Positions 46,596 through 56,391 of a DNA stretch of 64,000 nt are shown here, piece by piece (within the stretch, counting starts at the first letter, position 1; every line of letters starts with the position of its first letter). Location of the stretch: the NCBI GenBank assembly GCA_944380315.1, contig CALWHG010000004.1, positions 1 through 64,000 of the forward strand, in the 5' to 3' direction. The stretch comes from an uncultured Lachnospiraceae bacterium. Its GTDB lineage: Bacteria > Bacillota > Clostridia > Lachnospirales > Lachnospiraceae. The notes under the pieces are model-generated. The model saw only the letters and a list, made by a program, of their open reading frames with translations, did no database searches and was not told the DNA's origin. The position numbers were made by a program, and so were the translations under genes.

Positions 46596-48754
46596 TGGAC
46601 GAAAACAGAGACAACAGAGATGATCAGTGGGGCTTCGGCGGAGGAGACGGAAATGGAGGAGACAGACGCGGCCCCGGCAGGAGAGGAGGATACGACCCCG
46701 GACCGGGAGGCGGATTTTCCTCCAGTATGATGGCGCTCATCATCACACTGCTGGTGAGCTTCTTCCTCATGAACATGGGGAGGAGCGCCATAAATGATAC
46801 GAGCAGAGTAGAGGTGCCCTACACCGAGTTTTATGAAATGGTGGATGAGGGCATAGTGGACAGCGTGGAGGTGGGAGAGACTCAGATATCCATAAGAGTG
46901 CGTCCCGATGCCCCGGGCTATTCCTCTGCTCTTACTTATTATACACAGAAGATGGATGACCCTCTGCTTTCCACCTATCTTGTGAGCAGAGGCGTCACTG
47001 CATATCAGCAGAAGCCCAGCAATACGGGGCTCATATTTGACATCATAGTCACCATAGTCCTGCCCATACTTATGCTGGTCATCATGATCAACTATATGAA
47101 CAAGCGCATGGGAGGAGGCTCCGGTGGCATCATGGGCGTGGGCAAGTCCACAGCCAAGATGTACATGCAGAAGCAGACCGGAGTCACCTTTGCGGACGTG
47201 GCCGGCGAGGATGAGGCCAAGGAGTCCCTGGTGGAGATAGTGGATTTCCTCCACGATCCGGAAAAGTACAGGAAGATAGGCGCCAAGCTGCCCAAGGGTG
47301 CCCTGCTGGTGGGACCTCCGGGCACTGGAAAGACTCTGCTCGCCAAGGCAGTGGCAGGAGAGGCCGACGTGCCCTTCTTTTCACTGACAGGCTCGGACTT
47401 CGTTGAGATGTTCGTGGGCGTGGGAGCATCCAGGGTCAGAGACCTTTTCAAGCAGGCCAACTCTGTGGCACCCTGTATCATTTTCATAGATGAGATAGAT
47501 GCCATAGGCAAGTCCAGGGACAACAGGCTTGGCTCAAATGATGAGAGGGAGCAGACCCTCAATCAGCTGCTGTCCGAGATGGACGGCTTCGACCCCGGCA
47601 AGGGCATCATGGTGCTCGGGGCCACGAACAGACCGGAGATACTGGATCCGGCGCTGCTCCGTCCGGGAAGGTTCGATCGACGGGTCATAGTCGAGAAGCC
47701 GGATCTTCGAGGAAGAGTGGAGATACTCAAGGTGCATTCCAAGGGAGTGAAGTTGGACAGCACCGTGGATTTTGAAGAGATAGGCCTGGCCACCAGCGGA
47801 GCTGTGGGCGCAGACCTTGCAAATATGATGAATGAGGCGGCCATCACCGCGGTCAAGCATGGCAGGGCCGCAGTGAGTCAGAAGGACCTTTTTGAGGCCG
47901 TGGAGGTGGTGCTGGTCGGCAAGGAAAAGAAGGACCGCATACTTTCACAGGAGGAAAGACGCATAGTATCCTATCATGAGGTGGGACATGCGCTTATCGC
48001 GGCCATACAGAAGGATGCGGAGCCCGTTCAGAAGATCACCATAGTCCCCAGGACCATGGGGGCCCTAGGCTATGTCATGCAGGTGCCTGAGGAGGAAAAA
48101 TACCTCAACACAAAAAAGGAGCTTCAGGCCATGCTGGTCACCACTCTGGGCGGCAGGGCTGCTGAGGAGCTGGTATTTGATACGGTCACTACAGGAGCCT
48201 CAAATGACATAGAGAAGGCCACCCAGATAGCAAGGGCCATGATCACTCAGTACGGCATGAGCGACAAGTTCGGGCTCATGGGACTTGCCAGACAGCAGGA
48301 CATGTACCTTACGGGCAGGACCGTCATGGACTGCGGAGACGAGACGGCCACAGAGGTGGACCATGAGGTCATGAAGATGCTGAAGGAGGCCTACGAGGAG
48401 GCTAAGCGCATCCTTTCCGAAAACATGGAGGCCCTTCATCGCATATCTGATTATCTGATAAAGAAGGAGACCATCACAGGCAAGGAATTCATGGACATAC
48501 TCGCAAGGGTCAATGCCCACGAGCCCGTGACTGAGTTGGAGCAGTCCCCTGAGCAGGAGGCAGCCGCCCCGGCAGGCGGAGCAGCAGTCGCCTCCAAGGA
48601 GCCGGCAAGGTCGGATGCGGCAGACGGCTCAGGAAGACAGGGTACTGAAGACAGCTCAGACTCGGAGGATCATGGAGACGAGCCACGCCACAAGGCCAGC
48701 TTTGAGGATGTAGCGGCTCAGATGAATATAGATACAGGAGCTGGAAACAAATAA
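46595..48754 (+). CDS. ftsH: ATP-dependent zinc metalloprotease FtsH
   Basis: Membrane-bound AAA+ protease that degrades misfolded membrane proteins and regulators. 719 aa: a glycine/arginine/aspartate-rich cytoplasmic tail (residues 1-40), helix 1 ([16 protein letters not shown]), an external domain, helix 2 (near 150-166), AAA domain with Walker A GPPGTGKT (240-247), Walker [12 protein letters not shown] and SRH, then the zinc site HEVGH and a long acidic tail rich in Ala, Ser, Glu and Asp. Both tails are longer than in E. coli. Translation is coupled to DUF1846 by the TGATG overlap. Confidence 0.96.
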   Translation: MDENRDNRDDQWGFGGGDGNGGDRRGPGRRGGYDPGPGGGFSSSMMALIITLLVSFFLMNMGRSAINDTSRVEVPYTEFYEMVDEGIVDSVEVGETQISIRVRPDAPGYSSALTYYTQKMDDPLLSTYLVSRGVTAYQQKPSNTGLIFDIIVTIVLPILMLVIMINYMNKRMGGGSGGIMGVGKSTAKMYMQKQTGVTFADVAGEDEAKESLVEIVDFLHDPEKYRKIGAKLPKGALLVGPPGTGKTLLAKAVAGEADVPFFSLTGSDFVEMFVGVGASRVRDLFKQANSVAPCIIFIDEIDAIGKSRDNRLGSNDEREQTLNQLLSEMDGFDPGKGIMVLGATNRPEILDPALLRPGRFDRRVIVEKPDLRGRVEILKVHSKGVKLDSTVDFEEIGLATSGAVGADLANMMNEAAITAVKHGRAAVSQKDLFEAVEVVLVGKEKKDRILSQEERRIVSYHEVGHALIAAIQKDAEPVQKITIVPRTMGALGYVMQVPEEEKYLNTKKELQAMLVTTLGGRAAEELVFDTVTTGASNDIEKATQIARAMITQYGMSDKFGLMGLARQQDMYLTGRTVMDCGDETATEVDHEVMKMLKEAYEEAKRILSENMEALHRISDYLIKKETITGKEFMDILARVNAHEPVTELEQSPEQEAAAPAGGAAVASKEPARSDAADGSGRQGTEDSSDSEDHGDEPRHKASFEDVAAQMNIDTGAGNK

Positions 48755-48788
48755 AAATGTCGTAAAGATATCGTAATAGGCCGGTGCT

Positions 48789-48816
48789 TTGAATAGCAGC
48801 CGGTCTATGATATACT
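48789..48816 (+). promoter_or_regulatory. Candidate promoter of the carboxypeptidase gene
   Basis: TTGAAT (48789-48794), 16-bp spacer, TATACT (48811-48816), 42 bp before the start. The -35 lies in the loop of an imperfect GC-rich hairpin (around 48777-48808) that may also end the ftsH transcript. Confidence 0.5.
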
Positions 48817-48858
48817 TAGCTTCGGCATGAAATTTCCAGATGAAGGAGTCAGTCATAG

Positions 48859-50604
48859 ATGCTTAAGAACATGAAGGGATCAGGAGCTCTCGCGCTTGCG
48901 GTCGCCCTGATGGCAGCAGATATAGCTTTTGGAGCTTCAGCGATCACGGCCACATCCCCTACGGTGGGAGCGGTCCAGACCAGCAGCCTTGATGGATATG
49001 TGAACTCAGGCCCCGGTACCGTGGGAGTATTTGCCCAGGATGGAGCTCAGGACGTGACCATCATAGACGGCAGCGGAGCAGCAGAGACTCAGCCCTCTCA
49101 GCAGGAGACAGGCACAGCTCAGACCTCCCCCATACAGCCTACGGCACCCCAGACCACACAGCCTGCTCAGAACGGGACAGGGGATCTGACCCCTGGCCTT
49201 ATCACAGGCCCCGGGGCTCAGCAGACTGTTCAGCCTGGACAGGGGACCACTACAGGACAGCAGGGCCCCGGACAGCAGACTGCCGGTCAGCAGACCCAGG
49301 GACAGATCTCCCAGACAGGTACCCAGGGAGTCCAGATAAATACCAGCGTCAAGGCCCCTGAGATATCCAGTGAGGCAGGCGCTCTCTATGATGCCACCAC
49401 CGGACAATTCCTTTTTGATAAAAACGGCACCAAGGCCATGTATCCGGCATCCATCACAAAGCTCATGACGGCGCTCCTTGCAGTGGAGAACCTGAGCCTT
49501 GACGATACAGTGACCTATTCGGCTTCGGCTACCCAGGATCTGGAGTCCGGTGCGGCTACCGTAAATCTTACTGAAGGAGATACGCTTACAGTAAGAGACA
49601 GCCTTTATGCACTGCTCCTTAAGTCAGCCTGTGAGGTGGCAAACGGACTTGCGGAAAAGGTCTCCGGGACCCAGGCAGCATTTGCAGAAAGGATGAACCA
49701 GAGGGCAGTAGAGCTTGGGTGTACAGGCACTCATTTTGAAAATGCCTCCGGCCTCAACGGTGCCAGCCACTATACCACTGCCAGGGATATGGCTCTCATA
49801 GCCAATGCCGCAGTGTCAAATGACACCATCAGGCCCATCCTTCAGACACGTACATATCAGCTCCCCGCTTCAAAGAAGCGCGGTGCCATAACCATTACGA
49901 ACGGCAACAAGATGATAAATCCCGCCAACACTCAGTATTATGAGGGCATACAGGGCGGAAAGACAGGCTATACCTCAAAGGCCGGCAACACCCTGGTCGA
50001 GGTGGCCGACATAAACGGACACAGGCTCGTGGCAGTGGTCATGAAGTCAAAGAGCAAGCATTATGATGATATAAAGCTCCTGTTTGACTATGGCAAGGCG
50101 CTGCTTACGGGACAGTCCACAGGCAGCACTTCTGCAGGGACGGCCTCAGGCACGACCACCGGTACTGCTGCGTCCGGAACAGGCAGCACTCAGACCGGTA
50201 CGGTGCCTGCAGGACCCGGACAGACCCAGTCAGGACCGTCCGCCGGATCACAGCAGGGCCCTGCAGCCCAGACAGGTACAGGCTTCATAAAGACTGCTGA
50301 GGGTACACAGTATCGCAAGGCTGATGGTACCATATGTAAAAATGAGTGGCTGGATCTGGATGGCAAGTCCTATTTCTTCAACGGAGATGGTATCATGTGT
50401 ACAGGCTGGATCCATTTCTCCAACGGAGACTATTATTACTTTGACCCTGAGGACGGATCCATGGTAAGGAACAAGTGGGTGACTGACACCGAAAAGGGCA
50501 AGTCCTACTATCTTGGTTCAAACGGAGTCATGGCTACAAATACCGTCATAGACGGAACCTACAGAGTCAACGAAGAGGGAGAATACGTTGAAAAGGTCGG
50601 ATGA
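48859..50604 (+). CDS. D-alanyl-D-alanine carboxypeptidase (PBP5 family) with choline-binding-type repeats
   Basis: A 581-aa exported DD-peptidase. It has a signal peptide (residues 1 to about 27), a Q/T/G/P-rich linker (about 70-165), then the peptidase S11 domain with SITK (nucleophile Ser198, Lys201), SAC at 256-258 where SxN is usual, and GGKTGYTS. A second low-complexity G/T/Q linker leads to a C-terminal domain with aromatic-glycine repeats (WLDLDGKSYFF, WIHFSNGDYYYFD, KGKSYYLGSNG) of the choline/cell-wall-binding type. It trims peptidoglycan stem peptides and is probably held on the wall by the repeats. The Asn-to-Cys change in motif 2 is notable. Confidence 0.88.
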   Translation: MLKNMKGSGALALAVALMAADIAFGASAITATSPTVGAVQTSSLDGYVNSGPGTVGVFAQDGAQDVTIIDGSGAAETQPSQQETGTAQTSPIQPTAPQTTQPAQNGTGDLTPGLITGPGAQQTVQPGQGTTTGQQGPGQQTAGQQTQGQISQTGTQGVQINTSVKAPEISSEAGALYDATTGQFLFDKNGTKAMYPASITKLMTALLAVENLSLDDTVTYSASATQDLESGAATVNLTEGDTLTVRDSLYALLLKSACEVANGLAEKVSGTQAAFAERMNQRAVELGCTGTHFENASGLNGASHYTTARDMALIANAAVSNDTIRPILQTRTYQLPASKKRGAITITNGNKMINPANTQYYEGIQGGKTGYTSKAGNTLVEVADINGHRLVAVVMKSKSKHYDDIKLLFDYGKALLTGQSTGSTSAGTASGTTTGTAASGTGSTQTGTVPAGPGQTQSGPSAGSQQGPAAQTGTGFIKTAEGTQYRKADGTICKNEWLDLDGKSYFFNGDGIMCTGWIHFSNGDYYYFDPEDGSMVRNKWVTDTEKGKSYYLGSNGVMATNTVIDGTYRVNEEGEYVEKVG

Positions 50605-51496
50605 GGATATTAAAACTGATCTGGATCTCAGCTTTTTCGACAAGGAAAAAAGGAGATCCTCAGACGATAGCAAAATAAGGAAGACGGCAGGCAGAAGGAG
50701 CAGGGCAAAGAGCTCCTCCGGCCACGGCCGTCTCTTTGCTGTATGTGCGGCAGTGATAGTGCTCGTGCTGGCAGCAGTACTGGTCTTTATGCTTAAGGGC
50801 GGAGACGGAGGTGCGACTGACGAGGCCGATGCAGCCGCAGCATCAGTGACTGCTGAGGGGCCTGCAGCTGCGTCAGAGGAGACGGAAGCTCCCGAGGATG
50901 CTTCATTGCTCAGGAACTGTGACATCCCGGAGATCAGCATGCTCATAGACAGCTATTTCAGTCTCAGGCATAGTGCTGATGTGGAGGGGCTTTATCAGCT
51001 TTTCGGAAAATCCGAGGATGCATATATGGAGACGCTCAGAGAGCAGCTGACTGCTCAGGCCTCATGGATACAGGGCTTTGGAGGTATAGAGATATGGCTT
51101 GCCAACGGGCTTGATGCAGACTCGAAGGTATGCTTCGTGACCTATGACATCAACTTCCGCAGGACCGACACGGACGCTCCCGGCATCATGTACTGCTATG
51201 TGGAGAAGTCTGATGGTGGAAGCTATATCATAGATGAGCAGCTTGAGAGCGACAAGGTGGAGCTCATAGACAGTCTGCTCAGTGAGCCCGAGGTGGATGA
51301 GCTTATAACCGAGGTGGACAACGAGCTTTCAAATGTCCTCGGCTATGACAGTGACCTGGCGCTCATCTATACTGCATTTACAAACGGAGACATTTACGAT
51401 GAGTCGAACTTCGACCCTGACCGGGAGCCGGAGGTAAATCTGTTTACGGATCCCATGGACTCCGTACTTATAGAGACAGAGGAAGTGACAGGATAA
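50588..51496 (+). CDS. Membrane-anchored extracytoplasmic protein of unknown function
   Basis: A 302-aa protein, with a basic cytoplasmic tail (about 48 residues), one transmembrane helix ([21 protein letters not shown]) and an acidic outer domain whose [23 protein letters not shown] segment resembles NTF2-like/lumazine-binding outer domains of Firmicutes lipoproteins. No catalytic motif is evident. The best start is TTG 50588, 7 bp after GAGGGA and inside the end of the carboxypeptidase gene; the nearby ATG is in another frame. Coupling to the carboxypeptidase suggests a cell-wall role. Confidence 0.65.
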   Translation: MKRSDEDIKTDLDLSFFDKEKRRSSDDSKIRKTAGRRSRAKSSSGHGRLFAVCAAVIVLVLAAVLVFMLKGGDGGATDEADAAAASVTAEGPAAASEETEAPEDASLLRNCDIPEISMLIDSYFSLRHSADVEGLYQLFGKSEDAYMETLREQLTAQASWIQGFGGIEIWLANGLDADSKVCFVTYDINFRRTDTDAPGIMYCYVEKSDGGSYIIDEQLESDKVELIDSLLSEPEVDELITEVDNELSNVLGYDSDLALIYTAFTNGDIYDESNFDPDREPEVNLFTDPMDSVLIETEEVTG

Positions 51497-52683
51497 TGGA
51501 TGTAAAGGATTTTGATTATGAGCTTCCTGAGGAGCTGATAGCCCAGGATCCACTTGAGGACCGCAGCTCCTCAAGGCTCATGCTGCTGGACAAGGAGACC
51601 GGAGAGATCGGCCATGAGCATTTCAAGGACATCATCGATCATCTGGATCCCGGAGATTGTCTGGTCATAAATGACACCAAGGTCATACCCGCAAGGCTCC
51701 TGGGAGTGAAGGAGGACACAGGTGCCCATGTGGAGATACTTCTCCTTACCAGGAAGGCAGGAGATGTATGGGAATGCCTCGTTAGGCCAGGCAAGAAGCT
51801 GCGCAAGGGGGCCAGAGCCGTTTTTGGAAACGGAGAGCTCCGGGCTGAGATACTGGACACGATAAATGACGGCAACAGGCTGGTGCATTTTGAGTATGAG
51901 GGCATATTTGAGGAGGTGCTGGACAGTCTGGGAGAGATGCCTCTGCCGCCTTATATAACCCATAAGCTCAAGGACAAGGACAGGTATCAGACTGTCTACG
52001 CCAAAAACGAGGGCTCAGCGGCAGCGCCCACTGCAGGGCTTCATTTCACCAAAGAGCTGCTTGAGCGCATAGAGGAAAAGGGCATAAGGATAGCCAGGGT
52101 CACCCTGCATGTGGGACTGGGCACCTTCAGGCCGGTCAAGGCTGAGACCATAGAGGAGCATCACATGCACTCCGAGTTTTATATAGTAAACGAGGAGACA
52201 GCAGAGCTCATAAACAGGACCATGGCAGAGGGACACAGGATAGTGTCCGTAGGCACCACCTCCACACGTACCCTGGAATCCGCAGCTGAGCTCAATCCAG
52301 AGTTTGAGGAGCTCAGGAACAGAGGGGCAGAGGTCATGGGAGCCGCAGAGGATGATATCGCCCATAAGGAGTCCGATCCTGATATGTCTGTCATGGAGGA
52401 CAGGGTCAGAGGGAAGCGCTATATAGTTTCCGGGGACGGGAGGATAGTCCCGGAATACATACTCAGGGCAAAGAGCGCCTGGACGGAGATATTTATCTAT
52501 CCGGGATATCAGTGGAAGCTGGTGGATGAGCTGATCACCAATTTCCATCTGCCTCAGTCCACTCTCATCATGCTGGTGTCTGCTCTTTGCGGAAGGACTC
52601 ATATCCTTGACGCATACAGGGAGGCAGTAAAGGAAAGGTACAGGTTCTTTTCCTTTGGAGACGCCATGTTCATACATGATTGA
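51496..52683 (+). CDS. queA: S-adenosylmethionine:tRNA ribosyltransferase-isomerase
   Basis: Penultimate step of queuosine synthesis: transfers and isomerises the ribosyl of SAM to preQ1 in tRNA. Full family features are [61 protein letters not shown] and [19 protein letters not shown]. The 395-aa protein is longer than the usual 340-350 because of an insert near residues 275-300 ([12 protein letters not shown]). Its ATG overlaps the stop of the preceding gene. Confidence 0.95.
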   Translation: MDVKDFDYELPEELIAQDPLEDRSSSRLMLLDKETGEIGHEHFKDIIDHLDPGDCLVINDTKVIPARLLGVKEDTGAHVEILLLTRKAGDVWECLVRPGKKLRKGARAVFGNGELRAEILDTINDGNRLVHFEYEGIFEEVLDSLGEMPLPPYITHKLKDKDRYQTVYAKNEGSAAAPTAGLHFTKELLERIEEKGIRIARVTLHVGLGTFRPVKAETIEEHHMHSEFYIVNEETAELINRTMAEGHRIVSVGTTSTRTLESAAELNPEFEELRNRGAEVMGAAEDDIAHKESDPDMSVMEDRVRGKRYIVSGDGRIVPEYILRAKSAWTEIFIYPGYQWKLVDELITNFHLPQSTLIMLVSALCGRTHILDAYREAVKERYRFFSFGDAMFIHD

Positions 52684-52742
52684 CACTTGTAAAAAGGGTC
52701 AAAATAAGATAAAATCTGACAAAGCGGCAACAGCCGCAGCTT

Positions 52743-52814
52743 AGGGCCATCGCCAAGCGGTAAGGCACAGCACTTTGACTGCTGCATTCGCTGGTTCAAA
52801 TCCAGCTGGCCCTG
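52743..52814 (+). tRNA. tRNA-Gln (anticodon TTG)
   Basis: A 72-nt cloverleaf. Acceptor stem AGGGCCA (52743-52749) pairs with TGGCCCT (52807-52813), discriminator G 52814. Anticodon stem CAGCA/TGCTG encloses loop CTTTGAC with anticodon TTG at 52775-52777. The T arm is CTGG-TTCAAAT-CCAG. CCA is not encoded. It is 48 bp before guaA. Confidence 0.95.
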
Positions 52815-52861
52815 TCAAGTCTCACAGTGAGACCTTATATCAGTGCGCGAAAGGAGAGACG

Positions 52862-54412
52862 ATGGAACATAACGGCCAGGAAATGATCATAGTCATGGAC
52901 TTTGGCGGACAGTACAATCAGCTTATCGCCCGCAGAGTGCGTGAATGTCATGTCTATTGTGAGGTCCACCCTTCTACCCTTTCTCTGGATAAGATCAGAG
53001 AGATGGCTCCGAAGGGCATCATATTTACCGGCGGTCCCAACTCTGTCTACAACGAGGAGTCGCAGCATGTGGACAAGGCCATATTTGACATGGGCATACC
53101 CATACTCGGCATCTGCTACGGAGCCCAGCTCATAGCCTACACTCTGGGCGGCAGAGTAGAGACGGCTCCTACCTCGGAGTACGGAAGGACCGAGATCAGA
53201 TATGACAGATCCTCTGTCCTTTTCAGGGATGTGCCTGAGAGCTCAGTGGCCTGGATGAGCCATACTGATTACATAGCAGAGGCTCCCGAGGGCTTCAGGG
53301 TCACGGCCTCCACAGCCGTATGTCCCATAGCTGCCATGGAGTGTGCTGAGAGGAAGATATATGCCATCCAGCCTCATCCTGAGGTAAACCATACGGAGCA
53401 TGGCTTTGACATGCTTAAGGCTTTCGTCATGGATGTCTGCGGCTGCAGCGGCGACTGGACCATGGGCTCATTTATAGAAAACAGCATAGCCTCCATACGT
53501 GAAAAGGTAGGCTCAGGCAGAGTGCTGCTGGCCCTTTCCGGAGGCGTGGATTCATCGGTATGTGCCGTGCTCCTTTCCAAGGCCATCGGAAAGCAGCTGA
53601 CCTGCGTATTCGTCGATCACGGTCTGCTCCGCAAAAATGAGGCTCAGGAGGTCGAGGACATATTTGGAGACAAGGGCATATATGACCTCAACTTCGTACA
53701 CGTGGATGCTTCAAAGCGCTTTTATGAAAAGCTCTCCGGGGTGACTGACCCTGAGCAGAAGCGTAAGATCATAGGCGCAGAATTCATAAATGTATTTGAG
53801 GAGGAAGCCAAAAAGATAGGTGCAGTGGACTTCCTTGCCCAGGGCACCATATATCCAGATGTCATAGAGTCGGGCCTTGGCAAGTCCGCAGTCATAAAGT
53901 CCCATCACAATGTGGGCGGACTTCCTGAGCATGTGGATTTCAAGGAGATCATAGAGCCCCTGAGGCTGCTCTTTAAGGATGAGGTCAGGGCAGCCGGCCT
54001 GGAGCTGGGACTTCCCGAATATCTGGTGTTCCGTCAGCCTTTCCCCGGTCCCGGACTTGGAGTGCGTATCATAGGCGACATAACACCGGACAAGATCAGG
54101 ATAGTACAGGATGCTGACTATATATACAGGGATGAGATCGCAAAGGCAGGTCTTGACAAGCATATAAGCCAGTACTTTGCAGCTCTCACAAACATGCGCT
54201 CCGTAGGAGTCATGGGAGACTTCCGCACCTACGATTATGCTGTAGTACTTCGTGCGGTGCTGACCTCCGACTTCATGACGGCCACGGCAGCAGATCTGCC
54301 CTATGAGCTGCTCCAGCGCATCATGACCCGCATAGTCAACGAGGTCAAGGGAGTCAACCGCGTACTTTACGATGTGACGAGCAAGCCCCCGGGAACCATA
54401 GAGATGGAGTGA
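52862..54412 (+). CDS. guaA: GMP synthase (glutamine-hydrolysing)
   Basis: Converts XMP to GMP. 516 aa: class I glutamine amidotransferase domain ([11 protein letters not shown], catalytic cysteine in ILGICYGAQ, His/Glu in [10 protein letters not shown]), ATP-pyrophosphatase domain with P-loop [11 protein letters not shown], and the dimerisation domain ending [12 protein letters not shown] 52862 follows AAAGGAGAG. Its last 12 bases are the left attachment repeat of the integrated element, and the protein is left intact by integration. Confidence 0.97.
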   Translation: MEHNGQEMIIVMDFGGQYNQLIARRVRECHVYCEVHPSTLSLDKIREMAPKGIIFTGGPNSVYNEESQHVDKAIFDMGIPILGICYGAQLIAYTLGGRVETAPTSEYGRTEIRYDRSSVLFRDVPESSVAWMSHTDYIAEAPEGFRVTASTAVCPIAAMECAERKIYAIQPHPEVNHTEHGFDMLKAFVMDVCGCSGDWTMGSFIENSIASIREKVGSGRVLLALSGGVDSSVCAVLLSKAIGKQLTCVFVDHGLLRKNEAQEVEDIFGDKGIYDLNFVHVDASKRFYEKLSGVTDPEQKRKIIGAEFINVFEEEAKKIGAVDFLAQGTIYPDVIESGLGKSAVIKSHHNVGGLPEHVDFKEIIEPLRLLFKDEVRAAGLELGLPEYLVFRQPFPGPGLGVRIIGDITPDKIRIVQDADYIYRDEIAKAGLDKHISQYFAALTNMRSVGVMGDFRTYDYAVVLRAVLTSDFMTATAADLPYELLQRIMTRIVNEVKGVNRVLYDVTSKPPGTIEME

Positions 54413-54413
54413 T
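54401..54413. repeat. attL: 13-bp direct repeat at the guaA 3' end
   Basis: GAGATGGAGTGAT, including the guaA stop codon (54410-54412). Bases beyond it on both sides differ from the right copy (A/C before, C/G after). Confidence 0.85.
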
Positions 54414-54423
54414 CCCACAGGTC

Positions 54424-54453
54424 TAAAAAGCCCAGTTATCACCGGACTTTTTA
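54424..54453. terminator. Terminator just inside the element, downstream of guaA
   Basis: TAAAAAG (54424-54430) pairs with CTTTTTA (54447-54453), with additional CC/GG pairing inside. The element thus brings a substitute terminator for guaA. Confidence 0.6.
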
Positions 54454-54470
54454 AGGATTTGAGCCTTTCG

Positions 54471-54492
54471 TGGCAACGAAATGGCAACAAAA
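54471..54492 (+). repeat. Left arm-type integrase sites (two phased TGGCAAC copies)
   Basis: TGGCAAC (54471-54477), four bases, TGGCAACAAAA (54482-54492). The same arrangement with different spacer bases occurs at 61606-61627, in the same orientation. The 11-bp phase and location inside both ends are those of arm-type sites for tyrosine recombinases with an N-terminal arm-binding domain. Confidence 0.7.
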
Positions 54493-54510
54493 CTTCATTA
54501 TTCAACAATA

Positions 54511-54552
54511 AAGAGCTAACTGATTTTGATTAAGTCAGTTAGCTCTTTTTTT
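54511..54552. terminator. Strong terminator at the left end of the element
   Basis: AAGAGCTAACTGA (54511-54523) pairs with TCAGTTAGCTCTT (54535-54547) followed by T residues. On the minus strand it is 20-60 bp after the stop of the HEPN-like gene, with an A/T-rich flank, so it may serve both directions. Confidence 0.85.
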
Positions 54553-54572
54553 GCGCTCATGAATGAAGTGTG

Positions 54573-55424
54573 TCATTCTTTAATATTAATTTTAATTTTG
54601 GGATTACTTTTTAGAATGTCAAAGGAAGCTTTAAGTTCTTTGATCGGCAAAGGCTGAACGTGACTTCCTTCAATGTTTTCTTTGTCTTTAGTTTTGAAGA
54701 TAACCGGCACTTTCACATCGTATTTTCTACAAAACGTACCATATGTATTTATACCATCGAGTATATCGTTTGCAAAGTAGCTGAAGAAATCAATATAGAG
54801 CGCATAAATCATACCACTCATGTTATCTACCAGCCCTGGCAGATCGATTATATCATCCATCTTCTGTATGTCATCTTTAGAGTGTTTCCAATTGTCAAAT
54901 TGCAGAAGGTGTTCTTTAGTGCAGATGATTCTGCATCCAGTATCGACAGACTCTTGATATACAGAGTACGGAAATTCACAATGAACTATATAATTTCTAA
55001 AGTTTGCCCAAAATCTATACTCAATATTTTTATCATAGAAAGTATGGCATATTGCCTCAAAAGAAGATAACGCCTCTTTAGTGGATTTTTTCTTTAGGAG
55101 GCGAGTTTCCATATCAATGTATGTTTTGATTGAAGAAGCATAGTTCAATACCGCTTTATTGGCAAGTGTTATTGCTCGTTCTGGAGACACATTATTTCTT
55201 CTTAGCATCTTGAGATTTTGTGCCCCCATAAATCGTTTGAAGCTTTCACCATTCTCAACGACAATGTCTTTTATCTGCGTAATGCTATGATAAATACTGC
55301 ATACACGGAAGGCTGAATTTAGTTGTGTAAGTTCTCCTTGTGTAATTTCATTTTTTAGTACGATATCTGCATCTGTTTTTTGTGGATGATACGTTTCGGC
55401 TACATATAAGAGTAGTTTACTCAT
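54573..55424 (-). CDS. HEPN-like protein, possible toxin/effector of the XRE pair
   Basis: A 283-aa mostly helical protein. It carries RNYIVH at residues 143-148, the R-N-x3-H form of the Rx4-6H signature of HEPN RNases, inside a helix-rich stretch (NFRNYIVHCEFPYSVY) that follows a long helix pair at 85-130. No transmembrane segment is seen. Its ATG overlaps the stop of the upstream XRE gene (shared bases 55421-55424), so the two are translated together. This bicistronic regulator-plus-HEPN layout resembles toxin-antitoxin or abortive-infection modules. I do not recognise the exact family; the HEPN call rests on the motif and predicted helices. Confidence 0.5.
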   Translation of the reverse strand: MSKLLLYVAETYHPQKTDADIVLKNEITQGELTQLNSAFRVCSIYHSITQIKDIVVENGESFKRFMGAQNLKMLRRNNVSPERAITLANKAVLNYASSIKTYIDMETRLLKKKSTKEALSSFEAICHTFYDKNIEYRFWANFRNYIVHCEFPYSVYQESVDTGCRIICTKEHLLQFDNWKHSKDDIQKMDDIIDLPGLVDNMSGMIYALYIDFFSYFANDILDGINTYGTFCRKYDVKVPVIFKTKDKENIEGSHVQPLPIKELKASFDILKSNPKIKINIKE

Positions 55425-55945
55425 TTCTCCTCCTCACTCAAAGCCTCAACGAGCATATCGCTGAGTGCCTGCGAAGGCGCCTTTGCCCAACGCTGAGTGA
55501 TATCAAATTCGGGATAGCGATAACGCCAACGGTCGTATTCATCCTGCGTGATCTCGCCTGCTTTGAGCATAGCGGCAGCTTGCCGCCATGCACACAGCAT
55601 TTCGTGAAGCTGTGCGGCATCCTTGTTCTTGCGCACATCGACCTTCAAGCAGATTTCCCCATCGGCTTCGTCGATATGGAGTCCGTATCTGTCCTCCAAG
55701 GTAAACAGCGTGTGCATCAGACCGATATAGGAATCAATGTCCGGTACGGCGAGAGCCTGCGGAGATACATCAAGGGTATCAGCCAATGCTGCAGTCAAAT
55801 CGGTTTTAGGAGTTCTTGTCCCTGTTTCGTACTGAGCAAGACGAACATCGGCAGACTTCTCCGGGAAGCCCACCTGCATACCAAGATATTTCTGAGTCAT
55901 ACCACGCATATTGCGGAAAAAGTTGATTCTTTCGCCAATAGCCAT
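55421..55945 (-). CDS. XRE-family helix-turn-helix regulator (partner of the HEPN-like gene)
   Basis: A 174-aa protein. The N-terminal HTH (residues 1-65: IGERINFFRNMRGMTQKYLGMQ, VRLAQYETGTRTPK) is followed by a domain ending in LKAGEITQDEYDRWRYRYPEF, a SHOCT-like short helical motif. ATG 55945 is 9 bp after AGGAG; an ATG two codons earlier has too short a spacing. A consensus promoter and several TAAACAAAT motifs lie upstream, so autoregulation is likely. As first gene of the pair it could act as antitoxin or repressor. Confidence 0.8.
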   Translation of the reverse strand: MAIGERINFFRNMRGMTQKYLGMQVGFPEKSADVRLAQYETGTRTPKTDLTAALADTLDVSPQALAVPDIDSYIGLMHTLFTLEDRYGLHIDEADGEICLKVDVRKNKDAAQLHEMLCAWRQAAAMLKAGEITQDEYDRWRYRYPEFDITQRWAKAPSQALSDMLVEALSEEEK

Positions 55946-55981
55946 AATCATTCTCTCCTATCGTATATGTCTTATTCAAAT

Positions 55982-56010
55982 ATTATAACATATTTGTTTA
56001 GGATAGTCAA
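55982..56010 (-). promoter_or_regulatory. Consensus promoter of the XRE/HEPN-like operon
   Basis: Minus strand TTGACT (complement of 56005-56010), 17-bp spacer, TATAAT (complement of 55982-55987). One ATTTGTTTA motif (55992-56000) lies in the spacer. Confidence 0.85.
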
Positions 56011-56101
56011 GATATCTTAAATAAATTTGTTTAATATTTTTCTGCAAACTCCTTGACATAAACATAAACGTTTAGCATAATAATGGTGAAGATAAACAAA
56101 T
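55992..56101. promoter_or_regulatory. Operator array between divergent promoters
   Basis: The 9-bp motif ATTTGTTTA occurs at 55992-56000 and 56025-56033 and inverted (TAAACAAAT) at 56093-56101. The related perfect palindrome TAAACGTTTA is at 56065-56074. The sites overlap the minus promoter and flank or overlap the plus promoter, so one regulator, most simply the XRE protein, could control both directions. Confidence 0.6.
56053..56081 (+). promoter_or_regulatory. Promoter of the excisionase-integrase transcript
   Basis: TTGACA (56053-56058), 17-bp spacer, CATAAT (56076-56081). The palindrome TAAACGTTTA is inside the spacer. Confidence 0.7.
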
Positions 56102-56391
56102 ACGCTTAATTTTCTAAAAACGGCATGATAATACTCGCTCGGGCAAATCGGAGGCGACAAGAAAGTATCCGACACGAAATAAGGATAATTATGCCAAAAG
56201 CTCAGAGAGCAAAGTCAATGGGAATCTGAATCAATGTTTTAAGGATTTTTGGAAAAGACCGATGATTTTTCCTCTCTAAAATTCCGAATCAGTGAAAGGG
56301 GTGATTTACAAAACAATCCAAAACAACTGAATAACAGCCGCAGGAAACCGTCAGTCAACCGCAGATCAACAAATCACAGGAGGTACGCTTA
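56102..56391 (+). other. About 290-bp untranslated leader of the excisionase transcript
   Basis: No gene is supported here apart from a possible 12-codon ORF (56191-56229, MPKAQRAKSMGI) preceded by AAGGA. The stretch is a long leader of the kind seen before excisionase genes in Clostridia elements; I see no definite riboswitch or attenuator. Confidence 0.4.

Noticed and set aside
46550..47254. 234-codon antisense frame opposite the 5' part of ftsH
   Set aside because: It is a shadow of FtsH with unlikely composition and no start signal.
52743..52814. tRNA-Gln as the integration site of the element
   Set aside because: The att repeat is the end of guaA, 1.6 kb away; no copy of the tRNA 3' end is found at the right boundary.
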